In this document: positions 8,907 to 16,983 of the stretch, piece by piece
How the letters are laid out: every line of letters begins with the position of its first letter
Numbering within the stretch: position 1 is the stretch's first letter
Assembly (NCBI GenBank): GCA_025352125.1
Contig: JANXTZ010000011.1
Coordinates: 62,001 to 126,000, forward strand
Direction of reading: 5' to 3'
DNA: 64,000 bases
From: Deinococcales bacterium
GTDB taxonomy: Bacteria; Deinococcota; Deinococci; Deinococcales; JAAFIG01
Program-made: the position numbers and the translations under genes
Notes under the pieces: model-generated
Seen by the model: only the letters and a program-made list of their open reading frames with translations
The model's database searches: none
What the model was told of the DNA's origin: nothing

Positions 8907-8918
8907 GTAAACGTTTAC
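8907..8918. promoter_or_regulatory. Second LacI-type operator in the glgP promoter region
   Basis: GTAAACGTTTAC, a perfect 12-base palindrome, 57 bases upstream of the first one. A TATGAT hexamer lies between the two palindromes on the minus strand (8892-8897) and could be the glgP -10, which would put this palindrome over the spacer. Two operators with different half-sites could bind one or two different regulators. Confidence 0.6.
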
Positions 8919-8987
8919 GAAATTATTGTACTGAGGTCAAATCGAGGTTTTAAAAGTGAATAACAAATACCCAAAAGCCATGATTCG

Positions 8988-9053
8988 TTTTTTGGCAATC
9001 AATTCCAACCTGTCGTCACAAGGGTCTCAAGTTTCAAAGCGCTCAAAACCGGG
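8988..9053 (-). pseudogene. 3' remnant of a glyoxalase-family gene
   Basis: Read on the minus strand this gives PGFERFET, a stop, then DP--DRLELIAK, which matches the last 20 or so residues of the intact glyoxalase gene at 9694-10056 (PGFERFETRDPFGNRLELIAK). The reading frame is broken by the TGA. It is a decayed duplicate in the same orientation as the intact gene, joined directly to the truncated phosphoesterase that follows. Confidence 0.7.
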
Positions 9054-9669
9054 AGTGGCTGGAGAGAGCCTCGAGTTGCTGCAAGCCGAAAACATCCCAA
9101 GTATTCGTGGCAACACCGACCGAATCTTGGTGAATACCCCTGAAAACCTGATCGATGACGCCACCATCGGGTTTGTAAAAACCAGTTTGTCACACGCACA
9201 ACTCGAGTATCTTGCTTCACTCCCAAAAATACGAGAGGTCAACGGGGTGCTCTTGGTTCATGGTACGCCATCAGATGACGAACCTTGTTTGCTTGAGCGC
9301 ATCGACATAACGGGCGTTTTTCTTGAAGCAGATGCCACCATTGCTGCCAACCTTGGTGATGTGCCAAACAAAGTGATTTTTTGTGGGCACTCGCATGTTG
9401 CCAGAACCGTATTGCTTTCAGATGGGCGTTTGGTGGTCAATCCCGGCAGTGTTGGACAGCCAGCCTATCAGCATTTCCGTCCCGTACCTCATGTGATGCA
9501 ATCTGGCAGCCCACATGCCAGATGTGCGGTGTTGACACGAGTCAAGCATGGTTGGAACACTCAGCAACTTATGGTTGCCTATGATTGGGAGGCTGCCGCC
9601 TGCAAAGCTGAGTCCAACGGCAGGGCTGACCGTGCGAGTTGCTTGCGAACTGGACGAGCATCACTGTGA
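9054..9669 (+). pseudogene. Metallophosphoesterase lacking its N-terminal metal site
   Basis: From about base 9060 the plus strand encodes the middle and end of a YfcE/MJ0936-like phosphodiesterase: IPSIRGNTDR, then LLVHGTPSDDEP, VIFCGHSHVARTVL and VVNPGSVGQP, all in family order. The part that should precede it, with the DxH and GD metal ligands (about 45-60 residues), is missing; in its place is the antisense of a glyoxalase 3' end. The open frame can be read from a start at 8956, but the first 33 residues are therefore noise. CTCGAG is also scarce here. Probably a non-functional relic; the C-terminal 40 residues also look unlike the family. Confidence 0.75.
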
Positions 9670-9693
9670 CACGCGTAAAACCGAAGCTTCAAA

Positions 9694-10056
9694 TCAAATT
9701 TTGGCAATCAACTCGAGCCGATTGCCAAACGGGTCGCGGGTTTCAAAGCGTTCAAAACCAGGAATTGGAATACCATCCAGCACTTCAAAACCCGCATTTT
9801 TGAATCTCAAACGCCAAAACCCGAAATCGGTCACCTCGTAGGCAAGGTGCGCTTTCGTCGCCAAACGGTCGGTACCATCCTCGCAGGAGACATGAATTCC
9901 TTGACCCGCCAAAGACAGCCAAAAGCCACCTCGAGCTTTCAGGGAATCTGGTTTGGGAATCTCGATTAACCCCAAGAGTTCCAGATAAAATTCTCGAGCC
10001 ACAACTTCACCATCACCTGGAATGGTGATCTGTACGTGATGCAGCTTTGAAATCAT
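9694..10056 (-). CDS. Glyoxalase / VOC-superfamily protein
   Basis: A 120-residue single-module vicinal oxygen chelate protein. The first strand HHVQITIP, the GGFWLSLAGQGIHVSCE segment and the closing RDPFGNRLELI are typical; the His near residue 7, and the Glu in the last motif, would be metal ligands. It overlaps the preceding methyltransferase gene by four bases (ATGA), so the two are translationally coupled. Members include lactoylglutathione lyase relatives, dioxygenases and fosfomycin or bleomycin resistance proteins; which of these applies cannot be read from the sequence. Confidence 0.85.
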   Translation of the reverse strand: MISKLHHVQITIPGDGEVVAREFYLELLGLIEIPKPDSLKARGGFWLSLAGQGIHVSCEDGTDRLATKAHLAYEVTDFGFWRLRFKNAGFEVLDGIPIPGFERFETRDPFGNRLELIAKI

Positions 10057-10823
10057 GAAGTTTTGCTTGCCACAAAAAACAGTCGGTTAAAAGAGAACAA
10101 CGTTCCAAATGCCTGCTTTGGGTACACCTCGAGATACTGTCGCCCAAGCTCCTCGAGAAATTGAGAATGCAAGTCAGGCTCGAGTGCCTTCAAAATGGGT
10201 CGCAACGCTGTTCCCTTGACCCACTCGAGCACCACGTTCTCGCCGTGCAAAACATGGTGGTACGTGGTTTCCCAGGCGTCCACTTTAAACCCGAGGCTTG
10301 CGAGCGTTTGGATGTACCAGGCGGCTGATTTTGGTGCGCGAGGTTTGCTCGAGAATGCCCTCAAATGTGGTTTCCAAGTGGCGCTCTCGGTCAGATCTTG
10401 TAAAATCGTGTGGCTGGGTTGCTCGAAATTGATTGGCATTTGCACCGCCAAAATCCCGTCAGCCTCGAGCCAGTTCGCCAAGTTTGGAATCAGTGTTTCG
10501 TGATCTTCGAGCCATTGCAGCGCCGCATTGGAGACAATCACATCGAGCGGTTTTTCGGGTTGCCACGTGCTCAAATCTGCCAGCACAAACTCGAGCCTTG
10601 GGTTTTGACGCGCACTGGATTTCTCGAGCATCTGGGCGCTCGAGTCCACACCGACCACATGCGCTTTAAGAAATTTCTCGAGCAGTTTCGCGGTCAGGCT
10701 TCCAGTACCGCAACCAAGGTCGGCAACATTTTTCGCATCAGATTTTTCGATCCTTGCCAGCAGGTCAAAAAAAGGTCGGTCGCGTTCGCTCGAGAATTTC
10801 TGGTATTGATTTGGATTCCACAT
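10053..10823 (-). CDS. tam: Class I SAM methyltransferase, trans-aconitate methyltransferase-like
   Basis: 256 residues. The opening MWNPNQYQKFSSERDRPFFDLL, motif I VADLGCGTGSLT (residues 33-44), the acidic VVGVDSSAQML, and VSNAALQWLEDHE are all characteristic of Tam, which methyl-esterifies trans-aconitate, an inhibitor formed from the citrate-cycle intermediate cis-aconitate. Length fits E. coli Tam (252). TACACT stands six bases before the ATG at 10823 with no ribosome binding site: a leaderless start. It is followed, with overlap, by the glyoxalase gene. The substrate assignment rests on family resemblance. Confidence 0.85.
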   Translation of the reverse strand: MWNPNQYQKFSSERDRPFFDLLARIEKSDAKNVADLGCGTGSLTAKLLEKFLKAHVVGVDSSAQMLEKSSARQNPRLEFVLADLSTWQPEKPLDVIVSNAALQWLEDHETLIPNLANWLEADGILAVQMPINFEQPSHTILQDLTESATWKPHLRAFSSKPRAPKSAAWYIQTLASLGFKVDAWETTYHHVLHGENVVLEWVKGTALRPILKALEPDLHSQFLEELGRQYLEVYPKQAFGTLFSFNRLFFVASKTS

Positions 10824-10877
10824 GCGAACAGTGTAAAACAGAACCTCGAGATTATGTTGTTACTGAAGTAGTGACTT

Positions 10878-11345
10878 TTAAACTTGCTGTAACAAACGCT
10901 CCCGTTGATACAAACCACGCAACCCAGAACGCTCGGCAATGTTCAAATTTCGACCAAACATCACCGCCTTCACCGACTCGACCAGGGAAAAAGTTGTCAA
11001 CTCCAATTCCAAATTATGCACTTTCGCCCGCCGTGCATCCTCGAGTTTGGTGAGCACGCCATTGGTTACATTGATGAGTTCGCTGGTGCGGCTCAAGCCT
11101 AACCCTTCAAAAGTCATCAGGCTTAACATTTCATTCATCGCCAGTTCCAGTTCAACCCGTGACCCTCGAGGTTCTGGCGCGTTGCCAGCACCGAGCACAA
11201 ACCTTGCCGCAATCACGCACCAATCCCTGGCATCCAACCAAATCTTGGCAACATTGTGCAGCGCTTGAACATCCGACAGCCGCGCATGAGACTCGAGCGC
11301 CGCCATTGATACCAGGGTTTCCAACTCGAGCAAGGCGTCTGTCAT
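10878..11345 (-). CDS. Hypothetical helical protein
   Basis: 155 residues, mostly predicted alpha-helix with alternating hydrophobic and charged residues and no signal peptide or membrane segment. I recognise no family. It is supported as a gene by a leaderless signal (TAAACT six bases before the ATG at 11345), by neighbour-like codon use and by CTCGAG sites in coding phase. It lies 54 bases upstream of tam on the same strand, but tam has its own -10 hexamer, so the two are probably separate transcripts. Confidence 0.55.
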   Translation of the reverse strand: MTDALLELETLVSMAALESHARLSDVQALHNVAKIWLDARDWCVIAARFVLGAGNAPEPRGSRVELELAMNEMLSLMTFEGLGLSRTSELINVTNGVLTKLEDARRAKVHNLELELTTFSLVESVKAVMFGRNLNIAERSGLRGLYQRERLLQQV

Positions 11346-11413
11346 TGGTTTAGTTTAAGCATTTTTAATTGATGATCTCGAGTTTGCCGCCCAAAAAAGT
11401 TACAGTAAAGTAC

Positions 11414-12172
11414 ATGAACAAACCTCGATTTCAAGATTCTGTTGTCATCGTCACAGGCGCAGGCACAGGCATCGGACGTGCCACCGCCCTCGCCTTTGCG
11501 CTCGAGGGTGCAAAAGTCGTACTGGCAGAACTCAGTCCAGACTTGTGCTCGACTGTCGCCCATGAGATTCGTGTCGCCAACGGTTTTGCGATCAGTATTC
11601 CAACCGATGTTAGCAACCCGAACAGTGTTCAATCCATGATCGAAACCGTAAAACTCGAGTTTGGACGGGTGGATGTGCTGGTGAACAATGCTGGAGTCTT
11701 TCCAAGAATTGCCTGGGATGACCTGACACTCGAGGCTTGGGACAAAACACACGGCACCAACTTGCGCAGTATGTTCCTGTGCTGCAAAGCAGTCACGCCG
11801 ATCATGAAAGCCCAAGATTCTGGAGTCATCATTAACCTCGCTAGCATCGTGTTTTTGCTGGGTGCACACACCGAAATGACGCACTACATTTCCTCCAAAG
11901 GCGGTGTTGTTGGCTTCACGCGTTCACTTGCCAGGGAACTGGGACGGCACAACATTCGCGTCAATGCCATCTCGCCAGGCGCGGTGCAGACCGAATCCGA
12001 AGCCGCCGTCGTCACCCCTCGAGACGAGGCGCTGGTTATGGCAAACCAATGCCTGCAAACCCGTGTACAACCCAGCGACGTGGCGAACGCCATCTTGTTC
12101 TTCGCCTCACAGGACGCTCGAGCCATCACAGGACAGAATTTGGTGGTGGACAACGGCTGGGCAATGAACTGA
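11414..12172 (+). CDS. Short-chain dehydrogenase/reductase
   Basis: 252 residues of the classical SDR family. The NAD(P)-binding TGAGTGIG is at residues 14-21, NNAG follows in the fourth strand, a Ser precedes the catalytic YxxxK (HYISSKGG), and the C-terminal LVVDNGWAMN is the usual SDR ending. The start at 11414 is chosen because TACAGT lies seven bases before it and the protein then has the normal SDR N-terminus; an earlier in-frame ATG would add 15 residues. It is followed after 14 bases by a second SDR gene. Substrate unknown; with the downstream sugar-acid dehydratase, a sugar or polyol dehydrogenase is a reasonable guess. Confidence 0.88.
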   Translation: MNKPRFQDSVVIVTGAGTGIGRATALAFALEGAKVVLAELSPDLCSTVAHEIRVANGFAISIPTDVSNPNSVQSMIETVKLEFGRVDVLVNNAGVFPRIAWDDLTLEAWDKTHGTNLRSMFLCCKAVTPIMKAQDSGVIINLASIVFLLGAHTEMTHYISSKGGVVGFTRSLARELGRHNIRVNAISPGAVQTESEAAVVTPRDEALVMANQCLQTRVQPSDVANAILFFASQDARAITGQNLVVDNGWAMN

Positions 12173-12186
12173 TTTTGGAGGAAACC

Positions 12187-13068
12187 ATGAAAAAACTCGA
12201 GGGAAAAATTGCCTTGGTCGCAGGGGCAACGCGCGGCGCAGGGCGAGGTATTGCCGCAGAACTTGGCGCGGCAGGCGCAACCGTGTACTGTTCTGGTCGA
12301 AGCTCAAGCGGCAAGCCTTCAGACCTCAACAGACCAGAGACGATAGAGGAGACAGCAGCACTCGTCACCAGCCTTGGCGGAGTTGGTATTGCCGTGCGCA
12401 CCGACCACAGTCAGGAACAGGAAGTCAAAGCCTTGTGTGACCGTATCAACCTCGAGCAGGGACGGCTTGACATTCTGGTCAATGACATTTGGGGCGGCGA
12501 AAAGCTGGTGCAGTGGGGAAAGAAATTCTGGGAACTCGAGCTTGAACAAGCTTTCAAACTGATTGAACGCAGCATTTATACCCACATCATCACATCAAAA
12601 TACGCCGCGTCATTGCTCTTAAAAACTGACAATGCACTCCTGCTCGAGATTACCGACGGCGAGTACGGCTATTACCGAGGGAACCTGATTTACGACTTCA
12701 TCAAAAATGCCATCAACAGACTTGCCAAAGCCCATGCCTTTGAACTGCGTGACCACGGTGTGACGGTTTGCGCGATCACCCCAGGGTTTTTGCGGTCTGA
12801 AGAAATGCTCGAGCACATGAACGTCACAGCCGACACTTGGCAGAACGCCGAAGATAAGACCTTCGCCACACAATCCGAAAGCCCCAGGTTTATTGGACGT
12901 GGCATTGCGGCACTGGCTTGCGACGAAACTCGAGCACGGTTTCACGGGCGGGTGCTCTCGAGTTGGGTGTTGATGCGCGAGTACGGGTTTGAAGATATTG
13001 ACGGGCGAAAGCCTGATTGGGGCGTGTTTTGGGACGCGACGCACCGAAAAGATTACCCAGAGTTGTAA
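12187..13068 (+). CDS. Short-chain dehydrogenase/reductase, extended type
   Basis: 293 residues with an N-terminal Rossmann fold: GATRGAGRGIA near residues 13-23, RSSSGKPSD in the second strand, DILVNDIWGGE where classical SDRs have NNAG, and a possible catalytic YDFIK in the fifth helix. The C-terminal 60 residues (FIGRGIAALACD, DIDGRKPDWGVFWD) are typical of the group related to human DHRS1. TTGGAGG is six bases before the ATG at 12187, so this start is firm. Likely cotranscribed with the SDR at 11414. Substrate unknown. Confidence 0.85.
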   Translation: MKKLEGKIALVAGATRGAGRGIAAELGAAGATVYCSGRSSSGKPSDLNRPETIEETAALVTSLGGVGIAVRTDHSQEQEVKALCDRINLEQGRLDILVNDIWGGEKLVQWGKKFWELELEQAFKLIERSIYTHIITSKYAASLLLKTDNALLLEITDGEYGYYRGNLIYDFIKNAINRLAKAHAFELRDHGVTVCAITPGFLRSEEMLEHMNVTADTWQNAEDKTFATQSESPRFIGRGIAALACDETRARFHGRVLSSWVLMREYGFEDIDGRKPDWGVFWDATHRKDYPEL

Positions 13069-13105
13069 AGAAAGCAGCGCAAGTTCTTTCTGCTCTCATC
13101 CCCAA

Positions 13106-13131
13106 CCCTTCTCTCAACATCGAGAGAAGGG
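13106..13131. terminator. Strong hairpin after the SDR pair
   Basis: CCCTTCTCTC and GAGAGAAGGG pair perfectly over ten bases with a six-base loop. The T-tract that follows is poor (GCTTTATTT), so it may be a terminator or a copy of a dispersed hairpin. It separates the SDR pair from the dehydratase gene. Confidence 0.55.
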
Positions 13132-13227
13132 AGCTTTATTTACACCTCGAGAGACACAAGTTATTTCAAGTTTTATCGTGTTGCTTCAAAAAACGAATCT
13201 CGAGCAACAACACCAACCTTCTACGCT

Positions 13228-13233
13228 TAAACT
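13228..13233 (+). promoter_or_regulatory. -10 hexamer of a leaderless transcript (dehydratase)
   Basis: TAAACT, then six bases (AAATCC), then the ATG at 13240. No Shine-Dalgarno sequence. The same TAAACT occurs at the same distance before several other genes here. Confidence 0.55.
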
Positions 13234-13239
13234 AAATCC

Positions 13240-15219
13240 ATGTCTAACCTCGAAAAACTGCTGCAAACCACGCCCGAAATGCTGAGGGTCAAAACCAAAG
13301 CGCCAGGAATGCAGGGCAAACTTCCACTGACACACGAGATGTTGCTCGAGTCGCCAAGTGGTGATTTGTTTGGGCTTAGCCAGAACGCGGGCATGGGTTG
13401 GAAACCAGAGAACATGCTCGGGGCGCAAGTCTTGTTGCTTTCCACCCAGGGCGGAATGCGTGCCGAGGATGGCAGCCCGATTGCGCTGGGTTATCACACC
13501 GGGCATTGGGAGGTCGGTTTGCTGACCCGCGCCGCCGCCGAAACCCTACGCTCGAGCGGTGCGTTGCCGTTCGCGGGGTACGTGTCCGATCCGTGCGATG
13601 GTCGGACGCAGGGCACGACGGGCATGATGGACAGTTTGCCGTACCGCAACGATGCCTCAATTGTGTTCAGGCGGCTGATTCGCAGCCTGCCGACCCGTCA
13701 AGCCGTGATTGGCATTGCCACCTGCGACAAGGGCTTGCCAGCCATGATGATGGCGCTGGCGGGTTCGCTCGAGCTTCCAACGGTGATTGTGCCAGGAGGC
13801 GTGACGCTGCCGCCCAAAAATGGTGAGGACGCGGGGAAAATTCAGACGATTGGTGTGCGTTACGCCAATCACCAGATTACGCTCGAGGAAGCCAGCGAGT
13901 TGGGGTGCAGGGCGTGCGCCACGGCGGGTGGCGGTTGCCAATTTTTGGGAACGGCTGCCAGTTCGCAGGTCGTGGCGGAAGCGCTCGGGTTGACCGTGCC
14001 CCATGCCGCGCTCGCGCCGAGCGGTCAGGAAATCTGGCTCGAGTTGGCGCGTGCGAGTGCCAGGGCGGCGCTTGGGTTGCTCGAGAAAAGCTTGACCACC
14101 CGCGATATTTTGACGCCAGATTCGATTCACAATGCGATGGTGGTTCATGCGGCGTTCGGTGGTTCGACCAACATGCTCTTGCACATTCCAGCCATTGCCC
14201 ACGCCGCAAAACTTGAGCGCCCGACGGTGCAAGACTGGATTGCACTAAACGCTCGGGTGCCAAGAATTGTTGATGCGCTGCCCAACGGTCCAAAAAACCA
14301 CACCACGGTGCAAGTTTTTGTGGCGGGCGGCGTGCCCGAAGTCATGTTGCACTTGCGCGAACTGGGTTTACTCAAACTCGAGGCGTTGACGGTGACAGGT
14401 GAAACTTTGGGTGCGAACCTCGAGTGGTGGGAGAGGTCTGAGCGCCGTAAAAGTTTGCGCGAAACGCTGCTCGCTCAAGACGGCGTTGACCCAAACGACG
14501 TCATCATGACGCCCAAAAGCGCCAAAGCTCGAGGCATCACCAGCACCGTCACGTTTCCAACGGGCAATGTTGCGCCGTCTGGCAGTGTGGTGAAAAGCAC
14601 CGCGATAGACCCCAGTGTGATCGGTATCGACGGGGTGTACCGAAAACTCGGCAAGGCTCGAGTCTTCACGCGGGAACGAGACGCAATCAACGCCATCAAG
14701 GGACGCAAGCTCGAGCCAGTGAAGCCAGGCGATGTGATCGTTTTGATTTGCGGCGGTCCACTGGGCACGGGCATGGAAGAAACCTATCAAGTCACCAGCG
14801 CCTTAAAACACCTGGACTGGGGTAAAGAGGTGGCGGTCATCACCGACGCCAGGTTCTCCGGCGTCAGCACTGGGGCGTGCATCGGTCACGTCAGCCCAGA
14901 GGCTTTGGCTGGCGGCACCATCGGTAAAATTCGTGACGGCGATTTGCTCGAGATTGTGATTGACACCCGCAATTTGACGGGCACAATCAATTTTGTTGGA
15001 ACGCCTGAATCTCGAGTTGATGCGATTGAGGGTGCAAGAATTCTGGAGGCTCGAGCCGTCCGAGAGGATTTGTCGCCGCACCCATTGCTGCCAGATGACA
15101 CCAAACTTTGGGCGGCGCTGCAAAATGCCAGTGGTGGTGTCTGGGGCGGGTGTGTTTACGATGCCGATGCGGTTGCAAAAGCGCTCGCTCGAGGTGTTGA
15201 CGACCATTCAAAAACCTGA
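13240..15219 (+). CDS. YjhG/YagF-family sugar-acid dehydratase (D-xylonate dehydratase-like)
   Basis: 659 residues of the IlvD/Edd superfamily, iron-sulfur dehydratases that remove water from sugar acids. The segments [24 protein letters not shown], split here by motif, and [14 protein letters not shown] plus [18 protein letters not shown] carry the cluster cysteines. The wording MDSLPYRND and [15 protein letters not shown] is specific to the YjhG/YagF branch, whose E. coli members dehydrate D-xylonate to 2-keto-3-deoxy-xylonate. Length equals YjhG (655). TAAACT lies six bases before the ATG and there is no ribosome binding site, so it has its own leaderless promoter. The partner aldolase or dehydrogenase is not obvious in the window. 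Confidence 0.9.
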   Translation: MSNLEKLLQTTPEMLRVKTKAPGMQGKLPLTHEMLLESPSGDLFGLSQNAGMGWKPENMLGAQVLLLSTQGGMRAEDGSPIALGYHTGHWEVGLLTRAAAETLRSSGALPFAGYVSDPCDGRTQGTTGMMDSLPYRNDASIVFRRLIRSLPTRQAVIGIATCDKGLPAMMMALAGSLELPTVIVPGGVTLPPKNGEDAGKIQTIGVRYANHQITLEEASELGCRACATAGGGCQFLGTAASSQVVAEALGLTVPHAALAPSGQEIWLELARASARAALGLLEKSLTTRDILTPDSIHNAMVVHAAFGGSTNMLLHIPAIAHAAKLERPTVQDWIALNARVPRIVDALPNGPKNHTTVQVFVAGGVPEVMLHLRELGLLKLEALTVTGETLGANLEWWERSERRKSLRETLLAQDGVDPNDVIMTPKSAKARGITSTVTFPTGNVAPSGSVVKSTAIDPSVIGIDGVYRKLGKARVFTRERDAINAIKGRKLEPVKPGDVIVLICGGPLGTGMEETYQVTSALKHLDWGKEVAVITDARFSGVSTGACIGHVSPEALAGGTIGKIRDGDLLEIVIDTRNLTGTINFVGTPESRVDAIEGARILEARAVREDLSPHPLLPDDTKLWAALQNASGGVWGGCVYDADAVAKALARGVDDHSKT

Positions 15220-15275
15220 TTTTCAGAAACATCAGGACTTTTCTTTCGAGTCTGTTTATCAAGGTATCTCGAGCC

Positions 15276-15872
15276 TTACCGCAATTTCGACAATGCCTTG
15301 CGAATCAAATTCTCCGCGCTCGAGTCTGGTTCTGCCTCGAGCAAATTGGATACTGCCCCGCGCACTTGCGCCTCACGGTAGCCGAGCGCAACAAGTGCCT
15401 CCACCGCGTCACGGTACGCGCCAGCGTCCGAAATGGCGGGCGTTTTCTGTCCTTTTTGCGTCACACTGAGATGCGCTGGAACTCGGTTTTTCAACTCGAG
15501 CACAATGCGTTCTGCCGTTTTCTTGCCCACGCCCGAAATGCTCGAGAGCAACTTGTCATCTTCGCTCAAGACCGCGCCAACCAGCACACTCGAGGAGTAC
15601 GTGCTCAAGGCTGCAAGCGCCAGTTTTGGTCCTACGCCAGAAACCAGCAACAGCAATTTGAACACCTCGAGCGAGTCGGCATCGGCAAAACCAAATAAAC
15701 TTAAAGCATCTTCGCGCACCAAAAGGTACGTCTCGAGCCGAATGGGTTTGCCAACCGTGCAACGCTCCAAGGTGCTTCTTGGGCAGAACACCTCGAGTCC
15801 CACACCGCCCACGCTGATGATGGCACTGGTTTCTCGGGTCACCGAAACCAAGCCCTCGAGAAACGCGATCAT
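15276..15872 (-). CDS. ruvA: Holliday junction DNA helicase subunit RuvA
   Basis: 198 residues. RuvA binds four-way DNA junctions and loads the RuvB motor for branch migration in recombination repair. Domain I (OB fold, residues 1-62: MIAFLEGLV... ETYLLVREDALSLFGF) is followed by the two helix-hairpin-helix motifs LLLVSGVGPKLALAAL and LSSISGVGKKTAERIVLELK, then a flexible linker and domain III (residues 148-198, DAVEALVALGYRE), which contacts RuvB. Length and order are standard. Its ATG overlaps the stop of a small upstream frame (15869-16141), which carries two copies of the hairpin element; transcription probably starts before that frame. ruvB and ruvC are not in the window. Confidence 0.95.
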   Translation of the reverse strand: MIAFLEGLVSVTRETSAIISVGGVGLEVFCPRSTLERCTVGKPIRLETYLLVREDALSLFGFADADSLEVFKLLLLVSGVGPKLALAALSTYSSSVLVGAVLSEDDKLLSSISGVGKKTAERIVLELKNRVPAHLSVTQKGQKTPAISDAGAYRDAVEALVALGYREAQVRGAVSNLLEAEPDSSAENLIRKALSKLR

Positions 15873-16141
15873 GGGTTTGTCCTTGAAAGTGAAAAGTCAT
15901 TCAAAAATAATTCAGCCAAAACTTCTTTTATTCCACCATGCGGGAGAAGCGCCCCAAGCCCGAAGCGATGCCGCCCGTTAGGTGCATGTTTGGCATCAAG
16001 ACAGGTGCTGCCGTAAGGGGCAAGAAGGGTCGGGGATGAGCGACCATGCCCGTTAGGTGCAAGTTTATGGTCAAGAGAGGGTGGCGCACTGGTGACTCGA
16101 ATTTCGTTTAAATTCTCGAGATTTTTTAGTTGTTGTTTCAT
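15869..16141 (-). CDS. Possible small gene or leader frame ahead of ruvA
   Basis: 90 codons, ending in an ATGA overlap with ruvA. A TAGACT hexamer lies seven bases before its ATG at 16141, the same leaderless signal as true genes here. The first 18 residues (MKQQLKNLENLNEIRVTS) look protein-like, but the rest is mostly translated from two copies of the hairpin element, giving two APNG repeats. Either a real small gene was invaded by the element in frame, or this is a transcribed leader whose coding capacity is accidental. In both cases the promoter at 16149-16154 likely drives ruvA. Confidence 0.35.
   Translation of the reverse strand: MKQQLKNLENLNEIRVTSAPPSLDHKLAPNGHGRSSPTLLAPYGSTCLDAKHAPNGRHRFGLGALLPHGGIKEVLAELFLNDFSLSRTNP
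15967..15997 (+). repeat. Bulged-hairpin element, copy A
   Basis: Outer stem GATGCC / GGCATC, inner stem GCCC / GGTGC with the T bulged, loop GTTA, then a six-base 3' strand (ATGTTT) before the outer stem closes; AAGA follows. The inner part is shared with four other copies, while the outer stem differs in sequence but always pairs. Confidence 0.8.
16042..16072 (+). repeat. Bulged-hairpin element, copy B
   Basis: Outer stem GACCAT / ATGGTC, inner GCCC-GTTA-GGTGC, 3' strand AAGTTT, then AAGA. It lies 75 bases from copy A in the same orientation. Between the two, at about 16009-16022, TGCC-GTAAGG-GGCA looks like a shortened relative. Confidence 0.8.
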
Positions 16142-16159
16142 GCCTTGTAGTCTATCCCC

Positions 16160-16876
16160 TCAATCAAAAGTTGGTTCAAAAATCAGGTCGTAACTGATTT
16201 CATCCAGCGTGTTGCAGCCCGTGACGCGCATGGCTCGAGACAGTTCCTCGAGCATCTGGTGCGGGTTTAACGCGCCTGGCAGCACGACGGCATCGACGCC
16301 GAGCGCGAGGTACCGCAGCACGTCCGCACCGTTGCGAACTGCGCCTTTGGCAAACAACAGGATGTCACCAACGGCGTCGCGCAAGTCTGGCACGAGGGCA
16401 ACCAGACTTGGACCGCCGAGCCAGGCACTCAAACTCGAGCTGGCGATGATGGCGTCTGCGCCGGCTTCGGCGGAGCGTTCGGCGTCTCGAGGGTCGAGCA
16501 GTCCGGCGACGACGAACGGCAGTCCGCAGGCGTCCTTGAGTTCCGAGAGTTCACCGGCGCTGCGCGGGCGCGTCTCGAGGTCGGCGGCGAGGGCGCTGAA
16601 GTCCACGCCGGCAGCGATTGCGCCCAAATCTCGAGCCTCGCGCATCATGGGCACGAGCAATTTCATTTTGACGGGCGGTGCAAGCCAGATTGATCCCAGG
16701 GCATCCTCGCGGCGGCTGGTGATGCGTCCAGTCCAGTTGGCTGGAACTTCCGCCCATAAGGGTCCTGGCAGCTCGAGGTCGAGTCCTGACCAGCCCGGGT
16801 TGACCTCGTCAGAGTCGTGAATCACCCTCGGCAGCAACTCGAGGTTGTCAAGGGCGATGATGTCTTTGGCGTACAT
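16160..16876 (-). CDS. Divergent FMN-dependent alpha-hydroxy-acid dehydrogenase relative
   Basis: 238 residues resembling the C-terminal two thirds of the FMN-binding TIM barrel of lactate/glycolate dehydrogenases: PFVVAGLLDPRDAERSAEAG, ADAIIASSS, VGDILLFAKGAVRNG and DVLRYLALGVDAVVLPG line up with the family's final strands. However, the family's catalytic His motif (SNHGGR) reads ASSSLSAWLGG here, and the usual DGGIRRG reads AKGAVRNG, so ordinary hydroxy-acid oxidation is unlikely. The family is normally 350-390 residues long. TAGGCT six bases before the ATG at 16876 supports this start, so it is short by design rather than cut by a misread start. Hairpin elements flank it on both sides. Confidence 0.7.
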   Translation of the reverse strand: MYAKDIIALDNLELLPRVIHDSDEVNPGWSGLDLELPGPLWAEVPANWTGRITSRREDALGSIWLAPPVKMKLLVPMMREARDLGAIAAGVDFSALAADLETRPRSAGELSELKDACGLPFVVAGLLDPRDAERSAEAGADAIIASSSLSAWLGGPSLVALVPDLRDAVGDILLFAKGAVRNGADVLRYLALGVDAVVLPGALNPHQMLEELSRAMRVTGCNTLDEISYDLIFEPTFD

Positions 16877-16906
16877 GGCTTTAGCCTAGCACTATAAGAA
16901 AAACCC

Positions 16907-16925
16907 GAAAGTGTGAAACACTTTC
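16907..16925. repeat. Short perfect hairpin beside copy C
   Basis: GAAAGTGT and ACACTTTC pair perfectly around a GAA loop. It precedes copy C of the bulged-hairpin element by about ten bases and may be part of the same larger structure or a terminator on the minus strand for the histidine phosphatase. Confidence 0.5.
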
Positions 16926-16935
16926 CGAGCGAAGC

Positions 16936-16964
16936 GGTTCTGCCCGAAGGTGCGACTTAGAACC
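16936..16964 (+). repeat. Bulged-hairpin element, copy C
   Basis: Outer stem GGTTCT / AGAACC, inner GCCC-GAA-GGTGC (three-base loop), 3' strand GACTT, then AAGAAGCG. GAAGC precedes it, as in copies A and D. Confidence 0.8.
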
Positions 16965-16983
16965 AAGAAGCGAGCAGGGTAAA

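Noticed and set aside
13657-14232. A 191-residue minus-strand open frame
   Set aside because: Antisense to the dehydratase gene; low-complexity, Arg/His-rich translation typical of a shadow.
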